DNA of 64,000 nucleotides from an uncultured Sphingomonas sp. (lineage in GTDB: Bacteria > Pseudomonadota > Alphaproteobacteria > Sphingomonadales > Sphingomonadaceae): the NCBI GenBank assembly GCA_913775975.1, contig CAJYLQ010000013.1:1-64000 (forward strand), in the 5' to 3' direction. This document shows, one piece after another, positions 28,118-34,923 of this stretch (its first letter is position 1; each line of letters opens with the position of its first letter). The notes beneath the pieces were generated by a model. The model was not told where the DNA came from and did no database searches. It worked only from the letters and a program-made list of their open reading frames with translations. The position numbers were made by a program, and so were the translations under genes.

Positions 28118-28133
28118 TGGCCCACACCTTGCA
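28118..28133 (+). promoter_or_regulatory. Sigma-54 promoter of the second stator operon
   Basis: TGGCCC-ACACC-TTGCA differs from consensus at one position. The GC of the -12 box is at 28131-28132, so transcription should begin at about 28144, next to the ATG at 28145. It is divergent from the flgB promoter about 200 bp away; both could share enhancer sites for the FlbD-like activator in the interval. Confidence 0.75.
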
Positions 28134-28144
28134 ATGCCGCCCGC

Positions 28145-28795
28145 ATGGAATGGACGACGCTCATCGATCCGGTCGCGCTCGCCATCGTTGGCGGGGGCAC
28201 GATGCTCGCCACGGTGTTGCGCACGCCCGCGCAGGATCTGGCCGGCGGGATCGGCGCGCTGCGCGTGCTGATGCGCCGGCCGTTCGCCGCCGATCCGCTG
28301 CTGCGCCAGGTGCGCGCGCTGACGAAGATCGCGCGCAATCATGGCGTGTTCCAGCTCGACCGAGCGGTCATCACCGATCCCGACGTCGCCGCCGCCGTCG
28401 CGCTGATCGTCGATGGCGCGGAGGTCGCGGAGGTGGAGCAGATGGTCCGCGATCATCGCCGCGTGCGCATCGCCCGCCATGTCGCTGCGGCCGAGATGTG
28501 GGCGGCGGCGGCGGAGGCGGCGCCGGCGATGGGTATGGTCGGCACGCTGATCGGGCTGGCGCGGATGTTCGCGGGGATGGACGATACCGCCTCGATCGGC
28601 GCGGGCATGGCGGTGGCGCTGCTCGCCACGCTGTATGGCGCGCTGCTCGCCAATCTGGTGCTGGCGCCGGTTGCCGCGCGGCTGCGCGCCGCCGGCCGGA
28701 TCGAGGCGGCGGAGCGCGCCCGGCTGGAAGCGCCGCTCGTCGCGCTCGCCACCGCCTGCGCGACGCCGCGCCCCGCGCTGCAGAGCGTCGCATGA
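28145..28795 (+). CDS. Second MotA-like stator channel protein
   Basis: A 216-residue, short MotA/TolQ-like protein. The C-terminal membrane pair has the channel prolines: AAEAAPAMGMVGTLIGLARM and LLANLVLAPVAARLRAAGR. The N-terminal part, MEWTTLIDPVALAIVGGGTM, is a membrane segment, and the cytoplasmic loop contains KIARNHGVFQLDRAVI. It is shorter and clearly different from the MotA at 17996-18859. It overlaps the MotB-like gene that follows by 4 bp and is driven by its own sigma-54 element. It is probably an alternative stator for the same motor; a non-flagellar proton channel is possible but the context argues against it. Confidence 0.8.
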   Translation: MEWTTLIDPVALAIVGGGTMLATVLRTPAQDLAGGIGALRVLMRRPFAADPLLRQVRALTKIARNHGVFQLDRAVITDPDVAAAVALIVDGAEVAEVEQMVRDHRRVRIARHVAAAEMWAAAAEAAPAMGMVGTLIGLARMFAGMDDTASIGAGMAVALLATLYGALLANLVLAPVAARLRAAGRIEAAERARLEAPLVALATACATPRPALQSVA

Positions 28796-29313
28796 CCGAC
28801 GGCGAATGGCCCGAACCGATCGCGACGCGGCCGCTCTGGCTGGTGACGCTGGCCGATCTGGCGCTGCTGCTGGTCGGGTTCTTCGTGCTGATCCAGGCGA
28901 GCCGGACGGATAGCCGCGCGCTGGCGCAGTCGGTGCGGCGCGGTTTCGCGCCCGTCGCGATGCCGGAGGAGCCGCCGCTGCCGGTCGCCGCCAACCGGCT
29001 GACGGGCTTCGCCCCCGGCTCCGCCACGTTGCCGCCCGCGACGCAGGAGATGATCGACTGGGCGCGAACGCAATTGCGCGATCCACGCGTCCGCCTGACC
29101 GTGACCGGCAGTGCCGGCGCGGAGGCGGGCGATGTCGATCCGGGGACCCGCTCCGCCGTGGTGCTGGCCGCCGATCGCGCCCGCGCGCTCGCCATCCGGC
29201 TGACGGCGGAGGCGCCGCAGCGCATCGCGATCGCCACCGACGCAGGCCCCGCCGGCGTCACCGTTTCCCTCGCCTTTGCCGGCGAAACTCCGCAACCGGA
29301 CTATCGACCATGA
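28792..29313 (+). CDS. Second MotB-like stator protein
   Basis: A 173-residue protein with a single N-terminal membrane helix, LVTLADLALLLVGFFVLIQA, in which D22 sits where MotB carries its proton-accepting Asp. The rest (RLTGFAPGSATLPPATQEMI through VLAADRARALAIRLTAEAP) is a compact OmpA/MotB-like peptidoglycan-binding domain. The length is well below that of the other MotB (302). ATG 28792 overlaps the end of the preceding MotA-like gene, and its own stop overlaps the flgA start. Partner choice (this MotA-like protein or the other MotA) is unknown. Confidence 0.8.
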   Translation: MTDGEWPEPIATRPLWLVTLADLALLLVGFFVLIQASRTDSRALAQSVRRGFAPVAMPEEPPLPVAANRLTGFAPGSATLPPATQEMIDWARTQLRDPRVRLTVTGSAGAEAGDVDPGTRSAVVLAADRARALAIRLTAEAPQRIAIATDAGPAGVTVSLAFAGETPQPDYRP

Positions 29314-29819
29314 CCCCCCTGCTGATCCTTGCTGCCCTTGCCGCGCCCATGGCGTTTCAGGATATCGACGCGCTCGACCGCGCGGTCGCCGCCTTTGCCG
29401 GCAAGTCGCAGGGCGCGGAGGGCGGGCCGCGCACCCCGATCGACAGCCGGTTGCGGCTGAAGGCATGCCCGATGGTGTCGCTGTCGTGGCGAACCGACGC
29501 GCATGACGCGATCGTCGTCGCCTGCACGGGCCCCGAATGGCGGCTGTTCGTGCCCGTCATCCGCCCCGCCAGCGCGACCACGCCCGCCGTCGCGATCGCC
29601 CGCGCGGCCCCGCCGGTGAAGGCCGAGCCCGTGATCCGCCGCGGCGATCCGGTGGTGGTGGAAGCGGGATCGGACGGCTTCGCAATCACGCGCGAAGGCG
29701 TGGCGGTGGGTGAGGCACCGGCCGGCGGAAGGCTGCTGATCCGCGTCGACGGTGCGGCGCAACCCATTCAGGGCATTGCCGTTTCCGCCGGTCGCGCGAC
29801 CTTGCCGGGCTGGGAATAA
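29310..29819 (+). CDS. flgA: P-ring assembly chaperone FlgA
   Basis: A 169-residue exported protein: a short signal peptide (MTPLLILAALAAPMAFQDID), a central region with RLRLKACP, and a C-terminal SAF-like domain (RRGDPVVVEAGSDGFAITRE, then GVAVGEAPAGGRLLIRVDG) diagnostic for FlgA. FlgA helps FlgI assemble into the P-ring in the periplasm. It is translationally coupled to the second MotB-like gene (4-bp overlap), which places that stator pair firmly in the flagellar regulon. Confidence 0.9.
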   Translation: MTPLLILAALAAPMAFQDIDALDRAVAAFAGKSQGAEGGPRTPIDSRLRLKACPMVSLSWRTDAHDAIVVACTGPEWRLFVPVIRPASATTPAVAIARAAPPVKAEPVIRRGDPVVVEAGSDGFAITREGVAVGEAPAGGRLLIRVDGAAQPIQGIAVSAGRATLPGWE

Positions 29820-29828
29820 AAAAAACGC

Positions 29829-29855
29829 TTAAGCCCCCGCGCAAACGGTCGTTCC
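29829..29855 (+). promoter_or_regulatory. Sigma-28-like promoter of flgM
   Basis: TTAA-N15-GTCGTTCC. The layout and spacer match the elements before fliC (TTAA-N15-GCCGTTCC) and fliD (TAAA-N15-GCCGTTAA). The predicted start is near 29862, about 27 nt before flgM. FliA-driven transcription of its own anti-sigma factor is the usual feedback arrangement. Confidence 0.6.
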
Positions 29856-29888
29856 CTGCTGTGTCAGCCAGAACCGACAGGTGCGGAG

Positions 29889-30188
29889 ATGATGGAATCA
29901 ATCGGGATCAAGGGAGTGGGGAGCGTCAAGCGCGTCGCGCCGACCGCTCCTGCGTCGCCGGTAGCCAGCCCCGCGACGGAAACGACGCCAACCCCGTCGG
30001 CCGCCGCGTCCGACCCGACCGCGCTCGCGCGGTCGATGGCCGCGAAGCCGCCAGTGGATGGCGACCGTGTATCGGAAATCCGCGCGGCGATCGCGAAGGG
30101 CAAGTTTCCCTTGCTGCCGTCGACGATCGCGGATCAGATGATCGCGCTGAAACTGGCGTGGAACCCCAATGAAGTCGCCGGCCAGTGA
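29889..30188 (+). CDS. flgM: Anti-sigma-28 factor FlgM
   Basis: A 99-residue protein with a disordered Ala/Pro/Thr-rich N-terminal half and a C-terminal helix region, VSEIRAAIAKGKFPLLPSTI ADQMI, that matches the FliA-binding part of FlgM. FlgM holds FliA inactive until it is exported through the finished hook. It may start at ATG 29889 or at the adjacent ATG 29892. Its stop overlaps the GTG of the flgN-like gene. The fliA gene lies about 3.3 kb downstream on the same strand. Confidence 0.88.
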   Translation: MMESIGIKGVGSVKRVAPTAPASPVASPATETTPTPSAAASDPTALARSMAAKPPVDGDRVSEIRAAIAKGKFPLLPSTIADQMIALKLAWNPNEVAGQ

Positions 30189-30496
30189 CGCGTCGTGACG
30201 CGCTGATCCGCGTGATAGACGCGCTTCACGCCGAGATCGCGGCGCTGAAGGCCAATGACGTGCGGGCGCTGGAGCGCGCGACCGCCGACAAGCTGGCCGG
30301 GATCGACGCGATCGCCGCCGCCGGCACCGGCCCGGCGGGCCCCGAGCTGCGCGAGCTGGCCGACGAGGCGAACCGCCTGAACGAGACGTGCCGCATCTAC
30401 GTCAACCTGATGGCGGCAAATACCCGCCGCCGCCTGCAAACCCTGACCGGCAACGCCTTCGGCACGGCGCCGGTCCTGCGTGCCAGCTACGCCTGA
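30185..30496 (+). CDS. flgN: FlgN-like export chaperone
   Basis: A 103-residue helical protein with a GTG start overlapping the flgM stop. The heptad-rich helices (LIRVIDALHAEIAALKANDV, then RALERATADKLAGIDAI, RELADEANRLNETCRIYVNL) and the flgM-adjacent position fit FlgN, the chaperone for the junction proteins FlgK and FlgL. Sequence conservation in this family is low, so the name rests partly on context. Confidence 0.78.
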   Translation: MTRRDALIRVIDALHAEIAALKANDVRALERATADKLAGIDAIAAAGTGPAGPELRELADEANRLNETCRIYVNLMAANTRRRLQTLTGNAFGTAPVLRASYA

Positions 30497-30537
30497 GATA
30501 CGGCTGATACCCCGGCCGGCGCGTCTGCCGGCCGAAA

Positions 30538-30553
30538 TGGCACGCCCCTTGCT
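30538..30553 (+). promoter_or_regulatory. Sigma-54 promoter of the transglycosylase-flhA-fliA operon
   Basis: TGGCAC-GCCCC-TTGCT is an exact match to consensus. The predicted start is near 30564, leaving about 19 nt before the GTG at 30583, with AGGGAC in between. This places fliA under sigma-54 control, linking the two sigma cascades. Confidence 0.9.
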
Positions 30554-30582
30554 GTTGTCACCTTCGAACAGGGACGACACGC

Positions 30583-31425
30583 GTGAGCATCAATCCAGTC
30601 AACGCCAACCGCATCCAGTCCGCCATCGCGTTCGCCAGCCAGCGGACCGGGGTCGACTTCGATTATCTCATGGGCCAGGCGAAGGTCGAAAGCGGCCTGA
30701 ACGCGACCGCGAAGGCGGGCAGTTCGTCGGCGACGGGGCTGTTCCAGTTCATCGATTCCAGCTGGCTGGCGATCGTCAAGAAGCACGGCGCCGAGCATGG
30801 CCTGGGCTGGGCCGCCGATGCGATCGGGCCGGGCAACCGCGTCGCCGATCCAGCCACGCGCCGCGCGATCCTGAACCTGCGCAACGATCCCGCGACGGCC
30901 AGCCTGATGGCGGCCAGCCACGCGTCGGACAATGCACAGGCGCTGTCCGCCTCGCTGGGCCGCAATGCGACCGGCACCGACCTGTATATGGCGCATTTCC
31001 TGGGACTGGGCGGCGCGACGAAGTTCCTGTCGGCGATGCAGACCAATCCGGGCGCGAGCGGCGCCGCGCTGTTTCCCGGTGCGGCGCGCGCCAACCATGG
31101 CATCTTCTACGCCGCAGATGGTTCGGCGCGGTCGCTGCAGGATATCTACAGCCGGTTCGCGAGCAAGCTGGGCGACGGCGCCGACAGCGTGTCGGAGACG
31201 CGCAATGCCAACCTGTCCTTCGCCGCGCAGGCGCTGGCGCTGGATGGCGACGCGACGGTGGTGACGGGCGCCAACGAAAGCGCGTCCGACGCGCTCGCCT
31301 GGGCGAACAGCACGCTCGGTCGTCTGGGCGGCAAGGATGGGGCGCAGGCGCGCGCCAGCCTGCTCCGCCCGACGCCGGACACGGCGCGGCTGGCCTATAT
31401 GATGCTCGCGCGGTTGGGGGCGTAA
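30583..31425 (+). CDS. Flagellar lytic transglycosylase
   Basis: A 280-residue protein. Residues 10-115 form an SLT-type lysozyme-like domain: FDYLMGQAKVESGLNATAKA with the catalytic glutamate E35, then SSATGLFQFIDSSWLAIVKK, the usual GLFQF motif. Residues after about 125 (MAHFLGLGGATKFLSAM, AANHGIF-like ARANHGIFYA) form an unrecognised tail. No signal peptide is visible, so export probably uses the flagellar apparatus or an unrecognised route. FlgJ in this locus lacks a muramidase domain, so this enzyme is the obvious candidate to open the cell wall for the rod. GTG start after a perfect sigma-54 promoter. Confidence 0.88.
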   Translation: MSINPVNANRIQSAIAFASQRTGVDFDYLMGQAKVESGLNATAKAGSSSATGLFQFIDSSWLAIVKKHGAEHGLGWAADAIGPGNRVADPATRRAILNLRNDPATASLMAASHASDNAQALSASLGRNATGTDLYMAHFLGLGGATKFLSAMQTNPGASGAALFPGAARANHGIFYAADGSARSLQDIYSRFASKLGDGADSVSETRNANLSFAAQALALDGDATVVTGANESASDALAWANSTLGRLGGKDGAQARASLLRPTPDTARLAYMMLARLGA

Positions 31426-31429
31426 CGCC

Positions 31430-33505
31430 GTGAAGATGCTCGCCAACCTGCGCGGCAGCGCGCTGCCGCTCGCGATCCTCCTGCTGGTCGTGGTCATGGT
31501 GGTGCCGATCCCGGCGGCGCTGCTCGACGTGTTCTTCGTCGCCAACATCGCGATCAGCCTGGCGGTGCTGATGGTCGCGCTGAACGCGCAGAAGCCGCTG
31601 GACTTCAGCGCGTTTCCGACCGTCCTCCTGTTCGCGACGCTGTTCCGCCTCGGCCTGAACGTCGCCTCGACCCGCATCGTGCTGGTGCACGGGCATGAGG
31701 GGGAGAGCGCGGCTGGTCATGTCATCGAGGCGTTCGGCACGTTCCTGATCGGCGGCGACTATGTCGTCGGCATCTTCGTCTTCGCGATCCTGATGATCAT
31801 CAACCTGATCGTCGTGACCAAGGGCGCGGGCCGCGTGTCGGAAGTCTCCGCGCGCTTCACCCTCGATGCGCTGCCCGGCAAGCAGATGGCGATCGACGCG
31901 GATCTGAACGCCGGCCTCATCACCCCCGACGACGCCAAGAAGCGCCGCGTGGAGGTTTCGACCGAGGCCGATTTCTACGGCTCGATGGACGGCTCGTCCA
32001 AGTTCGTGAAGGGCGACGCGGTCGCCGCGATGCTGATCCTGGCGGCGAACGTCGTCGGCGGCCTGATCCTTGGGCCGGTCAGCCACGGCATGTCGATCGC
32101 GGCGGCGGCGAAAAGCTATATCCTGCTGGCGATCGGCGACGCGCTCGTCGCGCAGCTGCCCTCGCTGATGCTGTCGATCGCGGCCGCCGCCATCGTCACC
32201 CGCGTCTCTTCCGAAAAGGATCTGGCGGGGCAGATCGGCAGCCAGTTCGGCGCGTCGCGCACCTGGATGCCGGTCGCCGGCATCCTGACGCTGCTGGGCC
32301 TGTTCCCGGGGATGCCGCATTTCGTCATCCTGCCCTTTGCCGCCATGTCGGGATTCGCCGCGTGGAAGCTGCGCCAGATCGAGCGCCGGCCGCAGATCGT
32401 CGAGGAGGCGCCGGCCGCCGCCGCCGCCGCGCCCGACCCGTCGAAGATCGGCTGGGACGAGGTGACGGACGCGATGCAGGTCAATTTCGACATCGGCTAC
32501 GGCCTGGTTCCGCTGGTCGACGAACGGCGCGGCGCGCCACTGATGGGGCGGATCACCGGCGTGCGGCGCCAGCTGTCGAAGGAACTGGGCTTCGTCGTGC
32601 CGCAATGCCGGGTGCGCGACGATATCAACCTGGCCCCCTACACCTATCGCATCATGGTCAACGGCGTGTGCGTCGGCGAGGATCAGGTCTCGCCCGACGA
32701 GATGCTGGCACTCGATACCGGCCAGGCGGTGGGCGAGCTGCCCGGCAAGATGGTAAAGGACCCGACCTTCGGCCTCGACGCAACGTGGATCGCGACGGGC
32801 GATGCCGATGTCGCGACGGGCTCGGGCTATCTGGTCGTCGATCCCGGCACGGTGATGGCGACGCATCTGAACCATGCGCTCAGCCAGAATTCGGCCGAGC
32901 TGCTCGGCCCGGACGAGGTGCAGAGCCTGCTCGACGAGTTGAAGGAGAAGGCCGGGCACCTCGTCGCCTCGCTGACGCCCAATCCGCTGCCGCTGACGCA
33001 GCTGACGCAGGTGCTGAAGGGGCTGCTGGCCGAGGGTATCTCGCTGAAGGAATTCCGCCGCATCGCCGGCGCACTCGCCGCGGTCGCGCCGCGGACGCAG
33101 GACCCCGAGGAGCTGATCGAGCTGATCCGCCCCACGCTGGGCCCGCTCATCATCCAGAAACTGTGCGGGGTGCGCGAGCCGCTGCGTGTCATGACGCTGG
33201 AGGGACAGTTGGAAGCATTGCTGGGCCAGGCCGCGCGCGCCGATACCGCGCGCCGCCATGTCATCGAGCCCGATCTCGGCCGCCGTCTGGTCGAGGCGTT
33301 GCAGGAGGCCGCGCAGCCGCTGATCGCGCAGGCGCAGCCCTTCGCGCTCGTCGTGCAGCCGTCGATCCGGCTGGCGATCCGCAAGCTGGTGCGCACCTGC
33401 CTGCCGGATACGCCCGTCCTCTCCTTCTTCGAAGTGCCCGAGGAAAAGGCGGTCGAGGTCGTCGCGGTGATCGGCCAGCACCAGCAGCAGGCGCTGGCGG
33501 CATGA
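31430..33505 (+). CDS. flhA: Flagellar export gate protein FlhA
   Basis: A 691-residue protein of normal length. The N-terminal half has eight membrane helices, with the FHIPEP-family signature RFTLDALPGKQMAIDADLNA, then GLI, after helix 4. The C-terminal cytoplasmic half (from about 345) has the ring-forming export platform with VRDDINLAPYTYRIMVNGV and LGPLIIQKLCG. It forms the nonameric gate through which rod, hook and filament proteins pass, powered with FliI. It lies 4 bp after the transglycosylase and overlaps fliA by 4 bp. Confidence 0.98.
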   Translation: MKMLANLRGSALPLAILLLVVVMVVPIPAALLDVFFVANIAISLAVLMVALNAQKPLDFSAFPTVLLFATLFRLGLNVASTRIVLVHGHEGESAAGHVIEAFGTFLIGGDYVVGIFVFAILMIINLIVVTKGAGRVSEVSARFTLDALPGKQMAIDADLNAGLITPDDAKKRRVEVSTEADFYGSMDGSSKFVKGDAVAAMLILAANVVGGLILGPVSHGMSIAAAAKSYILLAIGDALVAQLPSLMLSIAAAAIVTRVSSEKDLAGQIGSQFGASRTWMPVAGILTLLGLFPGMPHFVILPFAAMSGFAAWKLRQIERRPQIVEEAPAAAAAAPDPSKIGWDEVTDAMQVNFDIGYGLVPLVDERRGAPLMGRITGVRRQLSKELGFVVPQCRVRDDINLAPYTYRIMVNGVCVGEDQVSPDEMLALDTGQAVGELPGKMVKDPTFGLDATWIATGDADVATGSGYLVVDPGTVMATHLNHALSQNSAELLGPDEVQSLLDELKEKAGHLVASLTPNPLPLTQLTQVLKGLLAEGISLKEFRRIAGALAAVAPRTQDPEELIELIRPTLGPLIIQKLCGVREPLRVMTLEGQLEALLGQAARADTARRHVIEPDLGRRLVEALQEAAQPLIAQAQPFALVVQPSIRLAIRKLVRTCLPDTPVLSFFEVPEEKAVEVVAVIGQHQQQALAA

Positions 33506-34257
33506 GCGCGGAACCGATGAAACACGCCTTCGACGGCGCGGCGGCGATGCCGCTGACCTATCGCCCCACGCAAAAGCCGCGCGGCGAGGGCGAGGCGCTG
33601 ATCCGCCAGCATCTGCCGCTGGTCCGCCGCATCGCGTGGCATGTCCATGGTTCCATGTCGACGCTGATCGATGTCGAGGATCTGGTGCAGGTCGGGCTGG
33701 TCGCGCTGGTCGAGGCCGCCGCCGCGTTCGAGGAACGCGGGCAGGTGACGTTCAGGCAATATCTCGCCACGCGGCTGCGCGGCGCGATGATCGACGAGCT
33801 GCGCCGGCAGGCGACCACCACGCGCGGCGCGATGCGCCGACGCAAGCAATATGCGGAGGCGGTGCAGAAACTGACCGCCCTGACCGGGCAGGCGCCCGCC
33901 GAGGGCGCGCTGGCGTCGCAGCTGGGCGTGACGGTGGAGCGATTGCGCGCGGACTATATGTCCGCCGATGCGGTACGGTTCGATTCGATCGACGAGGTCT
34001 ATTCGGACGACCTGCCCTGGTTCGCGGACGACAGCCCCGATGCGTTCACCCAGCTGGCTGATGGCGAGGTCCGCGACCGGCTGATCGCCGCGATCTCGGC
34101 CTTGCCCGAGCGCGAGGCGCAGGTGATCCAGCTCTACTATGTCGAGGAGTTGAACCTGGAGGAGATCGGCCAGGTCTTCGGCGTCGGCTCCGCGCGCATC
34201 TGCCAGATCAAGGCGAGCGCGCACGCGAAGCTGAAAAAGGCGATGAGCCGGGGCTGA
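33502..34257 (+). CDS. fliA: Flagellar sigma factor FliA (sigma-28)
   Basis: A 251-residue protein. Region 2 is at about 30-100 (LIRQHLPLVRRIAWHVHGSM, DVEDLVQVGLVALVEAA, TFRQYLATRLRGAMIDELRR), region 3 at about 105-160, and region 4 at about 195-250 (LPEREAQVIQLYYVEELNLE EIGQVFGV, SARICQIKASAHAKLKKAM). This is the complete FliA layout. It reads the promoters of late flagellar genes and is held by FlgM. ATG overlaps the flhA stop. It is convergent with the minus-strand gene at 34283. Confidence 0.97.
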   Translation: MSAEPMKHAFDGAAAMPLTYRPTQKPRGEGEALIRQHLPLVRRIAWHVHGSMSTLIDVEDLVQVGLVALVEAAAAFEERGQVTFRQYLATRLRGAMIDELRRQATTTRGAMRRRKQYAEAVQKLTALTGQAPAEGALASQLGVTVERLRADYMSADAVRFDSIDEVYSDDLPWFADDSPDAFTQLADGEVRDRLIAAISALPEREAQVIQLYYVEELNLEEIGQVFGVGSARICQIKASAHAKLKKAMSRG

Positions 34258-34282
34258 TCCCGCCGGGCGGTCCGTCTGTCCG

Positions 34283-34702
34283 TCAGAATGCGACGACGCC
34301 CATGATCTCGACGTGTGGGCCGTCGCCGTTCGCGCTTTTGAAGTCCGTTTCGCACATGAGACCGTTCGGCGCGACAACGGTGCGCGCCCCGTCACGCTTC
34401 AGCGAGGCGGCAACAGCTTCCAGCGCAGCGTGCCCGTCGATCCGATCCCTCTGCCGTCGTGTATCGCGATAGCAGATCCGAAACGCCTGAAGCCTCTCGC
34501 CCCGCCATTGCTCGACGGCGTTGGCGATGATCCCGTCCTGATCGGGCAGCATCCGCCCTCGCGCATCCAGATGGATGATGAAGGGCCCGGGCACCGGATC
34601 GTAGATTTTGGGTGGCGGCGGCGGCGGTGGGGCCGCGATCCCCGTGCTGGCCCACAGGGGCAGCAGGGCAGCCGTCGTGTGGCGGATGGCGACGCGCATC
34701 AT
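34283..34702 (-). CDS. Small exported protein of unknown function downstream of fliC
   Basis: A 139-residue protein with a probable signal peptide (MMRVAIRHTTAALLPLWAST, then GIAAPPPP) and a short polyproline stretch, followed by a compact domain: GPFIIHLDARGRMLPDQDGI and VAPNGLMCETDFKSANGDG. Two cysteines remain in the mature part, which could form a disulphide. No family is recognised. It may start at ATG 34702 or 34699. It lies on the fliC strand beyond three hairpins and is convergent with fliA. A periplasmic location is likely; the function is unknown. Confidence 0.6.
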   Translation of the reverse strand: MMRVAIRHTTAALLPLWASTGIAAPPPPPPPKIYDPVPGPFIIHLDARGRMLPDQDGIIANAVEQWRGERLQAFRICYRDTRRQRDRIDGHAALEAVAASLKRDGARTVVAPNGLMCETDFKSANGDGPHVEIMGVVAF

Positions 34703-34803
34703 GCCGTCCGGTCTATCGCGCGGAAACGACGCCCTCAACGGCGATCCACGATCCGGCTGCTGGCGCAGCGGGCGTCCCGCACGCGGATGCCGGACAGGCG
34801 AAA

Positions 34804-34908
34804 ACCCCGGCGGTGTCGTGAGACACCACCGGGGTCCATCGTGCCCTTCCGGAAGGAAGGGCCGGCGCCGGCACCCCTGTCAGCGTTGGGGGCTGGTGCC
34901 GGCGCCGG
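34804..34908. terminator. Three consecutive hairpins downstream of fliC
   Basis: Hairpin 1: 34804-34835, ACCCCGG and GGTGTC paired with GACACC and CCGGGGT around one mismatch, loop GTGA. Hairpin 2: 34843-34862, GCCCTTCC-GGAA-GGAAGGGC. Hairpin 3: 34862-34875 with 34895-34908, a perfect 14-bp stem (CCGGCGCCGGCACC). Hairpin 3 starts 16 nt after the fliC stop when read on the minus strand. None has a clear T-run. They could stop transcription or protect the 3' end of the abundant flagellin mRNA. Confidence 0.65.
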
Positions 34909-34923
34909 TCCGGTAGAGACGGA

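Noticed and set aside
27862..28338. N-terminal extension of flgB
   Set aside because: It would run through the sigma-54 promoter; the FlgB N-terminus and a strong Shine-Dalgarno fix the start at 27861.
30776..33481. 901-codon open frame on the minus strand opposite the transglycosylase and flhA
   Set aside because: Arg/His/Asp-rich translation with no family pattern, directly opposite a certain FlhA; typical antisense artefact of high-GC coding DNA.
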